A stretch of 64,000 nt of DNA from Tetracladium setigerum (lineage: Eukaryota > Ascomycota > Leotiomycetes > Helotiales). Below, one piece after another: positions 12,101-22,537 of this stretch. The DNA lies in contig PZJY01000005.1 in assembly GCA_031472005.1 (NCBI GenBank), positions 2,356,001-2,420,000 of the forward strand, given 5' to 3'. The notes below the pieces were generated by a model. The model saw nothing but the letters and a program-made list of their open reading frames with translations. It was not told the origin of the DNA and made no database searches. Within the stretch, counting starts at the first letter, position 1. The number at the start of each line of letters is the position of its first letter. The position numbers and the translations under genes are program-made.

Positions 12101-12523
12101 AAGCAAGAAACGTGGACGACCTGCCGGTAGTAGATCTGCGAAGAAACCTGCTCAAAAGGCTGTGGTTGATGGTCAATCTGAAGAAGAACTTTCTGAGTCC
12201 GAAGCACCACCTCCAAAGAAACGGGGTCGGCCAGCTGCAAGCAACTCTGCAAAATCTAACCCCCCACGACCAAAGCAAAGACGCCAGCAAAGAAGGCTCT
12301 AGCTACTCGAACCAGCAAAGCTAGCCTTCAAGTAAGCGTTAGTAATGATAATGGCGAAGACGAGTCGGATGGGTATAACGAGCCTGTCAAAGCTAAAAAG
12401 TACTCGGCCAGAAATCCACCGTCCGAACCTGCTACGAGCACGAGACAAACACCAAAGAGGAAAGCTGCGAGGAAGAGTACTGGTGTTACCTCTCCTTACT
12501 TCAAGAATGGTAATGATGAGTGA
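9184..12523 (+). CDS. RAD4: DNA damage recognition protein Rad4/XPC, with two apparent one-base frame breaks
   Basis: Nucleotide-excision-repair damage sensor that works with Rad23. The N-terminus is basic then acidic. The transglutaminase-like fold lies around 9660-10290 (LCDKQLQDVLVKHL..., GAQLFTALLRGLGIEARMVASLQPLGYGW) and resumes at PYDKDLLFPHYWTEVL. BHD1-3 follow at roughly 11040-11640, ending with GFEFGHRMAVPIINGVVV. The C-terminal tail has two AT-hook-like KKRGRP motifs. No intron signals are needed, but the frame shifts twice: within GGGGG at 10455-10459 and within CCCCCC at 12260-12265. One missing base in each run keeps the frame open from the ATG to a TGA at 12521-12523; total length (3340 nt) is two short of a multiple of three, as predicted. 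Without the second repair the protein stops at 12302. Sequencing error is the likeliest cause; true inactivation is possible. Confidence 0.88.
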
Positions 12524-13242
12524 ATGAATTATGATTACTTTTTACTGGTGGTGGGAGTTTGCTTGTATTTCATATGGGTGGACAGACTATGTTGCATTTT
12601 TAGCAAGGGAGTTGTAGGGACGGATTATTTACTTTGCTTGAGCTAGATATGTAGAAAGATTCGAGCGCTAGAGATGAGACCTAGGTGATGGCTAAGGTTG
12701 TGTGTGGAATAATTAGACAGACAAATATAGAATTGCTATATTGTCAGATGAGCCTGTAGCAAGACAAGTAATATGCTACCCAGACAATTTGGTGTACCCC
12801 TCTGAACACGTGTCTCTCTACGCTGCATTTTTGCACTTTTGCATTTTTCGATTTTTCGATTTTTCGATTTTCCGACTTTTTGATTTCTGCCCTTATAATA
12901 ATATCCTACCTATATATTGTGTTAAAATAATATAAATAATCATTATAAAACATGCATTTCTTGTTTGTTTTACATCTTAAATACTTAAGATTCTAAAAAC
13001 AAAAGTCAAAAAGTCGAAATACGCAAAAATGCAGCGTTTAGACACATGCTAATAAGGGTACATCAACGTCATTGTATTCTTGCATCTGCTTGATACAAAA
13101 ATCGAAAGAGCAGTCTGGACCTCTCTCGGACCTTATCTGACGCCACAAAGCAGGAGATTTGGTACCATGAAATCCAAGCAAAATAAAAGAAAAAAAAAAT
13201 GAAAATCCTCAAGCTGAAGCGCTTCTTCTCTTCCCATATTCT
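12524..13242. other. Intergenic region holding an inverted-repeat element
   Basis: Between the RAD4 3' end and the SDR stop (convergent genes). Its main content is the AT-rich inverted-repeat element at 12793-13062; the remainder shows no coding potential. Confidence 0.6.
12793..13062. mobile_element. Candidate MITE (short non-coding element with terminal inverted repeats)
   Basis: The left end TGTACCCCTCTGAACACGTG and following CGCTGCATTTTTGCA pair with the right end, which reads in reverse complement TGTACCCTTATTAGCATGTG followed by CGCTGCATTTTTGCG. The arms are about 45 bp with a few mismatches; a weaker second block (CGACTTTTTGA on both arms) extends the pairing to about 100 bp per arm. 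The interior is very AT-rich with no coding frame. Left arm also has a CGATTTTT short tandem repeat. I could not identify a clear target-site duplication or superfamily. An alternative is a structural hairpin with transcriptional-termination or regulatory function. Confidence 0.6.
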
Positions 13243-14282
13243 TCACCAAGGAACAGCGCCTCCATCCCACCTCACAAAACTGCCAGAAGTAGTCTCCTTC
13301 GTTGCATCATCAATCTACAGTATAGCGCAGTCAGGTCAGCATGCGCACCTCAACTCTCATAGAATGCATCCAAGAAGAAAGAGTTGCGTAGAGGATAATT
13401 TCAAGAGGATATCTTACCTGTTTGGTGATCTGTGAAACAGCATCATCAACGTCCATCGGCGCCGATGCAGCTCCAACGGCCTCGGCGTAGTTCTGTCCGT
13501 TTTCGGTTTTGAGCCAACTATTCAATTCCACTCCCTGTTCAGCAAATTTACAGTAACTAGATAAGACTAATAATGGAAGGAAGAGAATGATGAAATTACG
13601 AACCCAGGATGAACAGCCAGACTAACAATCCCCTCGCTCTCAAAATGAATCTTTCTCACGAAATAATTCGCAGCAGCTTTACTCATTCCGTAGGCCAGAG
13701 AGGGACTCTCGTCCATGCCTCCAATACTACCAAGGAATGAACTGATGTATACTACCTTCGCTTGTGTGTCTGATCCGGACTTCCCGGCAGCGTCGAGGAG
13801 GGGGTAGAGGGTTTGGAAAAGTGTGATGGGAAGAAGTGTGTTCACTTCGAAAGTGTCGAGGATTGAAGACGCGGTGGTCGATAAAACTGACGAAAAATCC
13901 GATGTCCCAGCATTGAGAATGAGAACGTTAATCTTCTTGATGTTGTGTATAACAGTGAGGTTTTTGTGCAGTGCTGCAGGTGAGGTTTCGGAAGAGGTGG
14001 AGAGATACGTGATGATAAGTTTGCTGTTTTGCGCGGGGGGAAGGGCTTGAAGTTCTTTCGTGGGTGTGGTAGTAGACCGGACTGTAGCGATGACAGTTGT
14101 GTTGGGTCGAAGAAGGAAGATGGAAGTCAGAGCGAGTCCAATGCCTGCGTGGGATGATTTTGAGCGTTAGCGAGACGGTTTTGTTTTTTTTCGCTTAATA
14201 TAGGGGCTGAAGTGGGAGGGGAAGGATGAGAACCTCGATTTGCTCCTGTGATAAGGTAGGTGGTTGGATCGATCATTTTCAT
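13243..14282 (-). CDS. Short-chain dehydrogenase/reductase
   Basis: Four exons: 14234-14282, 13600-14144, 13418-13534, 13243-13314, giving 260 residues. The NADP-binding motif TGANRGIG is assembled exactly across intron 1 (TGANR-G|IG), which proves that splice even though its donor is a weak GTTCTC. Also present: NAG (LILNAGT), catalytic Ser (YISSFLGS), and the Y-x-x-x-K pair (AYGMSKAA). The end, IDDATKETTSGSFVRWDGG, is typical of the yeast Irc24/YIR035C and sepiapterin-reductase-like group. Such enzymes reduce small ketones or diketones. The join after HPGF to exon 3 is my best choice, but the 3' site could lie ~20 nt upstream. Substrate unknown. Confidence 0.82.
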
Positions 14283-15095
14283 GAGGATAATTGCTACTGG
14301 GCCTTGAATTATTGTTGGAATTTGCTTGATTGCTGACTTGTGAAATAAAAATGAGCGGGAAGGATGGATGAGGAAAGAGTGAGATTGTTTTTATTCTGTG
14401 TTTTGATGCACGTGCATTACCCCACTTTTGCGAGGAGGGTGTTTAGGCTAGCTTCTCTGAGTAGTATTTATCATTGGTCGAGATGATTTGTTGAGGAGGA
14501 ACATAATCGAATCGAACTATAGATATGCAAGAGTCCATGACTGGGATAAACGTGATTTATCTGCTCGAAGGTAAACGGACCTTCCAGCCTGGCACAAAAA
14601 TAGCAAAAATTATTAAGCGAGAACTTAGAAGCCCTTGATTCTTTCGTAGAACAATGCTTCCCGAAATCTTACATTCATTTTAAACTGTCTGTCAGGTCCA
14701 CTAGATTCCCCGCAAGACTATCAACTGAATTCGAGAAGTAATCAACTCGTTGCTGTAGAAAAGATTTTCTTGACGCAAAAGTAACATCCACTTTTCTTAC
14801 CAAGCCCGTTCTATTCAGAACTCCAGTGTTTCAAGTCCAAGAGAGAAATCTCTAGTCTTGAATAGCGCCAGGTGGAAATAAAATACAAATGAAAAACTGT
14901 AGAGCGCCTGTGAGAGGTCTTGTTTGGGCCCTTGGATATCCGTTTTGTAACTTGAAGCAATATTGCCTCCTTTCATAGAGGGGACTGGGTGTTTCTCATT
15001 CCAGGTTTCAGTGATGTGATACTCTCGCCGATGCGAAAGTTTTGAGCTGTCTGGCTTCTGCCACAGCGAACGGTTGGTACACTCAATATATCTTC
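14283..15095. other. Intergenic, SDR promoter side
   Basis: 813 bp with no supported gene. A perfect GCACGTGC palindrome sits at 14408-14415, about 126 bp upstream of the SDR start. Confidence 0.5.
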
Positions 15096-16025
15096 TCAGA
15101 ACTGACAGATTACAGAAACCCCCTCCGCGTCCGTATCAAACTGTTCTGGCCAATCATCAGACAAAATACTTGCGTATAACTTTACCAAGTCGCTTAGCCG
15201 AAACCTTTGGCGAATTTCTCCCCAGTAATCTTCTGTATACTCGTCCTCCTCCTCCTAGTTAGATGTCAGTTTCAACCAGCATATCCCACTACTTGCATTC
15301 AGAAGATAACTAGCCGGGAGAAAAGCATAGAAGCTATACAAAAGAAAAAACGACTCACGGGTTCTTCCTCCTCCCCCGCCTCGTATCCCTCGGGGTAATC
15401 ACTCGTATCTTCTCCTCCTAGGCTTGTCTTTACGACTCTTATCCATCCGATGTTTCTACTCCGAGTCCCAGCAAGCACACTCCGCAAGCTCTCATCGTCA
15501 ACCACAATGCAAAACTGCAATCGTGGCTCCCTCGAAATCCGCTGAGACTTCTTGCTGGCTTCAGACCAGCTTGTGGGAAAGCCTGGGGCAAACAAGCCTG
15601 GTGCGACAGGCATGTCCCATGGACGAGTGTTGGTGTTCTCTACCTTCCCATCATCTAGCTGTGAGGAGACCCAGGTGTCGAAGTGCGGACGGGCTTCTTT
15701 CCAGCTGAGTCCCTCTAATCCGGGGTAGGGCAAGACAGTCCAGGTAAGGGTGGAGAGGAGGTCGTCATCTTGAGGAGAGGAAAGTGAGGCGGTAGTATAG
15801 CTTTGAAGATGCGTTAAGAACGTATTAAACGCTGCGTGATTTTGCGTGGAAGTGCAGTTCAAAATCACTAAGCCCCACTCAGGGACTATTGGGGTAGGGA
15901 AGGTGCGTGCGGATCAGAGATTCGGGAGTAAGTTCAGAAATCTTTGCCGGAGAAGTGATGTTAAGAAGTTGAAGTGAAGAAGGCGACCGAGGGGAAGTGT
16001 AAATCAGGAAGGAGGGAAGGCTCAT
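15096..16025 (-). CDS. Conserved-looking protein of unknown function, one apparent extra base
   Basis: Exon 1 runs from ATG 16025 to 15359, then a 104-nt intron with GTGAGT donor and CTAG acceptor, then exon 2 15254-15096 (EEEDEYTEDYWGEIRQRF..., ending VSVICQF). The first ~45 residues (MSLPSFLIYTSPRSPSSLQL) read in a frame that changes within GGGG at 15891-15894 (plus strand); removing one base joins LPYP directly to IVPEWGLVILNCTS, and the summed exon length (826 nt) has exactly one base too many. No signal peptide, membrane span or catalytic motif stands out. Acidic around the intron. I do not recognise the family. The alternative is that the N-terminal part is spurious and the gene starts downstream, but no ATG fits. 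Confidence 0.6.
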
Positions 16026-16767
16026 TTATAAGGGCCTGTGATCAATCACGTGATATTAACAACTGCCCGCATAGGAAAGCGGCATTACCTGAAAACGATA
16101 GGTAACTATTTCCGTAAATACCTAGGTAATATAGAATCGAATTAGTAGTCCGAGGCTAAAATAACAGGAAGATACCTAGGTAGGTAAACCTCACCGTTTG
16201 TTTTCTACTTGCCTATTCTCACATTGTCCGACTTAAACAGCGAGATGTGTAGGACTCACCTAGCCTGGATTATTTCAAGGGGTAGCCTTTCTGCACACAG
16301 AGTTCTCTGGTGAAATCGAAAGAACATTAATCCCTTTCGTAGACATGATGGTGATCCTTCTACAAGGAAATATGGACCATGTTGCTACTCAGATGCATTC
16401 GGTTAGCGTTGTGACAGTAGCATCACGTGATATCGTGCGATGCCAAGCCTGTATCGCGTCTCATCATGAACTTCCCTGCGCTGTCGAGTCATTCACATGA
16501 GCGACCAACACTCAGCAAACATTCCACTTCAGCCAACGAATTCAAAGGTCTTACTTGACAAAATATGTGGGGAGATTCTGTCCTTGGCCATTTCGAAACT
16601 ACAAAAATGGGAGGTGGAGTCAAAGTTGCATGTGCAACATCCCTACTCCAATGCACCGCCAAAATCACGCATCTTCCCTAACAATTCAAGGCCACCAAAA
16701 CTACGAGGCAAAGAAGAATCAACACGCGACACCACATTCTCCATCTCATATCAACATACTCACTCGT
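16026..16767. other. Intergenic/promoter of the 16025 gene
   Basis: Contains two perfect TCACGTGA palindromes (16046-16053, only 20 bp from the ATG at 16025, and 16423-16430) and two TACCTAGGTA palindromes (16119-16128 and 16173-16182). No gene is supported. Confidence 0.5.
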
Positions 16768-17215
16768 TCACTTCTTGTAGACGTTGCCGTCTGGGGCAGT
16801 GTAGGTATTGCCGCTGCTTCCGCTGTGGTATGTTGATCCGTCACCATTCCTGTAGATTGAAGTGTTAGTACGCTCTGAATACAGTGGGTTAAGATTTGGA
16901 AGTGGTTATTGTTGGTAGTAGCTTCCATCTATGTAAGAAGGAAAAGTCAGCAAAGGAATTTCCGGCCCTGGTGGGAAATGATGAACAAAACTTTGTTGGA
17001 ATAGTGGTATGCATCGCCAGCGGGTGGAGAGCGAGTATCATAGTTGTTTCCCTTGAACGCAAGTATCAGTGGACAAGTTCAACAAGCTATGACCGTTGGC
17101 TTGAGTGACTTACTTGGCTATTGGTACCGGTACTCTTAACCTCATATGGAGTGAAAGACGAAGAGCCGCCGCCGCGGCCACCAGAGGCAGAGTTGGAGGT
17201 ATTCTTGCTAGACAT
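16768..17215 (-). CDS. Small Ser/Gly/Tyr-rich protein, exon structure partly unresolved
   Basis: Exon 1 (17114-17215: MSSKNTSNSASGGRGGGSSS...) and exon 2 (16992-17051: GNNYDTRSPPAGDAYHYSNK) join cleanly in phase 0 at a GTAAGT donor. The last exon, ending at the TGA in 16768-16770, encodes NGDGSTYHSGSSGNTYTAPDGN and has a perfect TACTAAC branch site and CAG acceptor. A middle piece with DGSYY is visible near 16915-16930, but no donor follows it, so the exact join or a small indel there is unresolved. The spaced DGS-Y-Y repeats resemble small Gly/Tyr-rich fungal stress or development proteins. No signal peptide. Function unknown. Confidence 0.55.
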
Positions 17216-18165
17216 GATGGATAATTCTTTGATAGTGAATTGGAAGTAGTCCCGTGGAAAGATTCGAGTAGAGTGATGGATCTGATAGAGAAAAGTGGGA
17301 GAGAGTCGTAGATGGATGGAAAAGAGGGGAACTGAGGTAGGTACCTTATATACTTGGAACGAGGAAGGGCTACCTACACGCACGTGGATTGGAGCAATCA
17401 TCCTCTCCTCTGAGCTGCAGGTGGACGTGTGTGACCAAGACACCAAGAAATCAAATCTTCAAAATCTGGCATTCAATTTACACCTCCAATTTACAGAATT
17501 CAGGCCTCTCCGCCAGAAATCGGTGTGTTTCATCTACTTGAAATACAAGTCGGCGAATACGTAGACGTTGGGCTTGATGCATAAACCACAGTTTACTAAA
17601 TTGTTGTCACACTTGACCAACTCAAGTCAATTATTCCTTATACACTTATTACATACGTCTGAATAACCAGCTAGTAATTGCAAAATGATATTCTCAGCTT
17701 TTTAAATTGTCTTCATAAACAAACTAGAATTATTTAAGAAGTGTGATATGCGTATGGCACGAAAATGCAATGTCGTCAATTGACCGCCAATTTCTCTCGT
17801 GACCGCGTGATTTCACTGATTGTCCGTTTCGTTTCTAGCGGGGTTGCAAATGGATTTCCACGTCCTCCATCAAGACCACAATCACCCGGGACAGCAAACC
17901 CCCTCAAAGGGCATCACGTCTAAGTACCCTTACCTCTGTAGTTCTATCTACTCTACTGCTATCCGGCGATACATATCTCAAATCCAGAAAAGCGAGCCTC
18001 AACACGTCTGCCTCGAGAACGCGTGGCAATTCATCACGGTTGATTTGCGACAGATCGCGATACACGACCATCCCGACTTCCCAGCCTCCAGCTTTTGAAA
18101 CGTCAATAACAACTAGAGATATCAACTTCAGGTCCCCGACAACAGAAGCCTACACCCTGGCATTG
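17216..18165. other. Divergent intergenic, no gene recognised
   Basis: 950 bp between the minus-strand small gene and the Whi5-like gene. Short frames continue upstream of 18166 in the Whi5 frame, so part of 18040-18165 may be coding or leader; I could not place a start with confidence. Confidence 0.45.
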
Positions 18166-19650
18166 ATGGACTTGCAGGATATTGCCGGTCCGAATAACAA
18201 AGGTACAGAGCCCAGCGACCGCGACAAAACAACACCAAACCCAGCGCGCCGGGTAGTCGCATCGCATCCATGAAAGACAATACCTTTGGTAGCGCGACTA
18301 GTACGCAGCAGCTGCTTGGAGCAGGAGGCGAGGAGAAGATATTTAGGGAAGAGGGAGAGAGTGGAAGGGTCAACATACGTCCTACTTCAGGTAGTGAATC
18401 GCAAGCAACAAACGTCGATGTACAAGATAGAGCCTCTACACCGCCAACTTCAACATCTGATGGCTTCTCATCGCAAAGTACCAGTCAGGATAGCCAATTA
18501 TCTCAGCTATCCCAGTTATCGCATCTCGCTGCTGTCCAGGAACCTTTGGAGGTATCCACGCGGCCAATATTGACAGTTGCGCCAACTGCGGGTTATAAAA
18601 GGAATGCCGATGGGCAAGTGAAGTCTCCGATGAGTCCTTATGCTCGTGGCCATTCCAGGAATACTAGTGCCGTCAGCAATATATCTGCATCTTCTAGAAT
18701 TGGAGAGGTACGTGGACAAGATTCTCGTTGTCTGCTCTTGCTGACCCTCACAGTTATCTTCCGAACTTCGAACGCGCCTTTCATATGCCATGGTCAAGGT
18801 AAATCACGGATGGCAATCAAATTCAATTGAAGAAGTGGAATCTCTGGCATCTCAGAAAGGATCCCCAACATCTTCTAATTCTACGTTACATGGACGACGA
18901 AATTTGATTACGTCCCCAAGAGCCTCGATAGCCAGTTTCCAGGGCCAAATTAGCAACGTCTCAAGGTTTTCTCAGGCACCACCCGGGGATTTTGATCTTT
19001 ATTCAAGGAGCGAGCCAACATCAAGAACCTACGAATCATTCTGGGCAGATCACTCCTCGACCAATGTTCCAGTTCATCGAATTACCTCACCTGCTAAAAC
19101 CCTTGCTCCATCCGCAGATATTAGAGCTGCTCCTATTTCCCGAAGATCAGGAACACCCAAATTCGCTAAGCCGCCCGCAGTCCCAGGTCACAATTCAAAC
19201 TCGTCGTATCTTGCAGGTTCTCCTCATACACCCAATCGTGTGGATTTCAGGGATTCCAAAACTCTACAGTCACAAAGCCAAAAGACAATCCAAGAGCAGG
19301 ACGCCATAGAAACTCTACTTTTCATGAGCAGTCCAGGGAACTCTGGGAACATGGGTCATACATTTCCCCCACCCAGAACCATAGGTAGTCCGCAGCAGAG
19401 TCCTCTGAGAGCTGGGTTTCATATACGACAAGGTAAAAGGGTGGGATTTGACGACACGGTGGCAACTGCAAGTACGACCAGCAGTGAAGTCGAGTATCGA
19501 TCGAGACCTGAGCCTCGGCCCTCAAAGACAAGAAGGAAGCAAACCGATGCGATGGATCGGATGTTGGATGAGATGCTCTCCAGTAGTGATGAAGACGAGC
19601 CGTCTTTGAATTACAGAAGCCCAAGAATGGTAACGGCTGGGCGAGTGTAG
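18166..19650 (+). CDS. Whi5/Nrm1-type G1/S transcription repressor
   Basis: Two exons, 18166-18707 and 18754-19650, with GTACGT/CAG signals. Exon 2 opens with LSSELRTRLSYAMVKVNHGW, followed by QSNSIEEVE: the conserved GTB-type motif by which Whi5 and Nrm1 bind SBF/MBF. The rest is Ser/Pro-rich and disordered with many SP/TP sites, as expected for a CDK-phosphorylated repressor, and ends with an acidic SSSDEDE cluster. Near 18237-18239 (AAA) one base appears to be missing: it links DKTTP to KPSAPGSRIASMKD. If the sequence is right as given, translation would start at the ATG at 18270 instead, with the core motif intact. Start position is uncertain. Confidence 0.7.
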
Positions 19651-20278
19651 CCAAGTAATCTTATTTTGAAGAGGAGTTTCGGTTGACCTTCTCAAGGCTC
19701 GTACATTGAGATGATTGCATTCTTTGCACATATGGATCTGCATTTCGAGGGGTTCACCAGGATGGGGGTGATGCCGTAGGGCTTCGTACGTACACCTTCA
19801 CGTTTATGATCAATGACCTTCTCTTTGTTTCTTTTTTGGGAGATTACCTGCATTTTTGAACACTGGCGTTCTGGATGGGTGCATTCTGCAAATTTTGCGT
19901 CCTCGGATGCTGTTCTTGGAATTTTGGGATGGCTTGATGAGTAGTGACGGATACACACATATATTCTGCATTTATCTCTTCCGATAGGAAATGTAAATAT
20001 CCATCTTCCCACTTGGGTCTATCCTCAAGCTTGGGAAGGAAACAGAATAGTCTTTCTTGAACTTGAAACATTTCTACAATAATTTGAAAACCAGAAAGTA
20101 CTCCCTCCTCCCTCCCTGCCACCCTCCCTTCTTTTCAAACGCAAATGCCAACCCAGCATGAATGTATTACTTGAACACATACGTTCATATACAAGACCAA
20201 ATACAATATGGTCCTAAAGCAAACAAACTGACAACCAACATTGATCAAAACCCCCAAAAATTACTTCTAGAAGACTTC
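19651..20278. other. Convergent intergenic region
   Basis: 628 bp holding the 3' ends of the Whi5-like gene and the minus-strand acidic protein. Pyrimidine-rich near 20105-20135. No gene is supported. Confidence 0.55.
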
Positions 20279-21168
20279 TCATTTCTTACTTTTCTTCTTT
20301 GCGCTCTCATTCACTTCCTCGCCACCTTTTCGCTTGTCTCCTGCGGTCTCATCACCACCTTCGTCCTTCGCCGCAGCTCTCACTCTAGAACTCTTTCTCT
20401 CTCCCTCCCTAGGCTCTTTCTTCGCTTTGGTCATAGAATTCTTCGATCCCTTCGGCCTTCCCCCCTTGCCCTTCGCCTTTGGTTGTGGCTTTTCCTCTTC
20501 CTCGTCCTCGTCCTCTTCCGTTGCCTCTCCATCTGCATCTGCATTCTTCTTTCCAGCTTTACTCTTCGAGGCTGCCTTCTTTTCTTCCTTTTCTACTTCT
20601 TCTTTTTCTTCTTCTTCTTCGTCTTCTTCTTTCTTTTCTTCATCTCCTTCTCCGTCCTCATTCTCATCGTCTTTCTTTTCGTCTTCTTTTTCTTCATCCT
20701 CTTCAGTCGCATCATCATCATCTCTCTTCTTCGAAGTATTCATCTCGGCCTTCTTCTCCTTCTCGCTCTTCTTCTGTGGTGGTCCCTTTACAGGTTTATT
20801 CTTACTTCCGGCTTCGTTGGTGTAAGAGCCGCCCTGGGCCTCGTACTCTTTGCCGATTTTGGCGGCCTGTATTGGTCAGATCGACAAATTCAAAAGGAGC
20901 TGAGAAGACGAGCATCTCGAGAGCGACAGAGAGTGAAGGCTGGGGTTTTGATAGATAGATACCTTCCATGCGGCCATTTGACCCTTTCCCGATCCGTCTT
21001 TGTTTGTTTGCTGTTTGACCTCTAGCAAGCAATACGTCACATGTTAGTTTTCCAGTTCTCTCCTCTTCTTAGAATTTTTGTTGAGATGCGAGGGAGAAAA
21101 GTAAACTAACCTTGTGTTACCTTCTCCTTGAGTTTTGGATCAGTGGGTTTTCCCTTTGAGGACGGCAT
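20279..21168 (-). CDS. Acidic Lys/Glu-rich protein with AT-hook-like motif
   Basis: Exons 21111-21168, 20963-21021 and 20279-20866 give 234 residues with no frame problem. The N-terminus (MPSSKGKPTDPKLKEKVTQE) and the KDGSGKGQMAAWKAAKIGKE segment, which crosses both introns, look conserved and form a small folded unit; I recall similar N-termini in other filamentous fungi but no named function. The C-terminal 150 residues are long runs of Glu/Asp/Lys, then GGRPKGSKN, an AT-hook-like DNA-binding motif, and a lysine-rich end (KKKSKK). This composition suggests a nuclear chromatin-associated or histone-chaperone-like protein. That role is inference. Confidence 0.78.
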
Positions 21169-22537
21169 TTCGTTGATAAGAAGATGGATGAAGGAGTCTT
21201 AATTGAGAGAAGGGGGAGTATTTGAAGAAGTGATTATGTTGAAGTCAGAAAAAGGAGATGGTTGAAGTTGATATAGTGTAGGATAGGGAGGAGGGGGTTT
21301 GGGAGAGGGGAGGTGATGTCAGTGGATCTTGATCGGGGATCGGGGATCGCGTTGTACTGTACAGTACCTGCTTTAGCGAGGTAGGTGGTAAAGAGGCGTT
21401 AATGGCTTGGGCTGAACATGCTCGACGGGTGACGATGATCATGTTTATTTTTCCTTTTTTATTCTGTGGGATTCTCCTTCGTGTCTTCACCTTATTGAGT
21501 ACAGAAGGAAGAACCAACAGGGGCAATGGAAAAAAGTGGTCGAGGTTACACAGGTGTACAGTTCCTGACATGTCAGATTTGCTGGAGTCAACTAACTAGT
21601 CTAGCTTCAGCTCATCGAACAAATAAATATGCGTCGATCAATAACCTGTAACAGATGCACCTCCTTTTTCTTTAGAAGCTATTACTTTACCGTTGAATTT
21701 AATTTTGCTTATTATGCAATAGTCTGGATTGTTATTTACTTCAGCATGGTTTAGCTACCAAACAATTTATTGTTTAGTAGCTATCTCTACTGTGATTTGA
21801 TCTATGAAGTCATCATTTATGTCTTTGAGCTGGATATGAGCTTTAGTGTTGGGTCCATTGGTATTAGTCCACAATTTTTCATAAAGCTACCATAATGATA
21901 TATTCCCAAGGAACAGAACGAGTTTTGGAAGCATTGAAAGAGGGTCGCGGGACTGACGATAACTCCAGAGGAAAGTTTGGAACACAGTAAATGTTTCCCA
22001 AAGTCTAAGTTAAGAACAAACGATCCTCTGAGAACAAAAGGCTTTCAATTATGAAGTACTGCCTCATTAACATGTGATCAAATCTGGTCTTGAGATTTTG
22101 GGAGTGGTCTGAGGACGAAACATTCCAACATATACTTCACCCAAGTTACTTGATGCTAATTATACCGAGTTACTACAAAGAATCTAAGAAAGAAATCTCA
22201 GCCAGATTTACGCAAAATAGAACCTCATCGTAGATCAGAGACTCCATTGGATCACCTTAGCCAAGGCTTGCGCACGCAGTGAGTTTTGAGGAATGACTTT
22301 GTCTTAGGCTTCTGGGATTGCTCTTTGTACTGTATTCTTGTCCTCCCATGATCAATGGTGTTTGCTTTGTCGTTTTAGTTCTGTGTATTTCTTTCACAAT
22401 CACTGGTTGCAGAACAGAGAAAGTCTTAGAAATCGATAAATACAGGCCACAGTCACAGCGAAAGTTGTGCCACCAGGCACTATAAGTTTCTCCAACAGGT
22501 TTCAAAACCCGATTCCACAAGTATATTAACCGAAACA
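21169..22537. other. Divergent intergenic region, no gene recognised
   Basis: 1.37 kb, AT-rich in 21600-22200. Only a small palindrome (21752-21783) stands out. Should include the promoters of both flanking genes. Confidence 0.55.
21752..21783. repeat. Near-perfect inverted repeat (hairpin)
   Basis: Two 15-bp arms, TAGCTACCAAACAAT and its complement ATTGTTTAGTAGCTA, are separated by 2 bases with a single mismatch. Could form a stem-loop or cruciform, or be a remnant of an inverted-repeat element. Confidence 0.7.

Noticed and set aside
16746..16928. Alternative reading of the small Ser/Gly/Tyr gene through a 60-codon frame (MEATTNNNHFQ)
   Set aside because: Ends outside the conserved DGS-Y pattern and would require a 33-nt intron; left as unresolved instead.
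18203..18244. Possible intron GTACAG...CCCAG in the Whi5-like gene
   Set aside because: 42 nt, and the joined frame meets a stop immediately; a missing base explains the data better.
20162..21025. 287-codon hydrophobic plus-strand frame resembling a membrane protein
   Set aside because: Antisense of Glu/Lys codons (GAA/AAG read as TTC/CTT). The minus-strand gene with three consistent exons explains the region.
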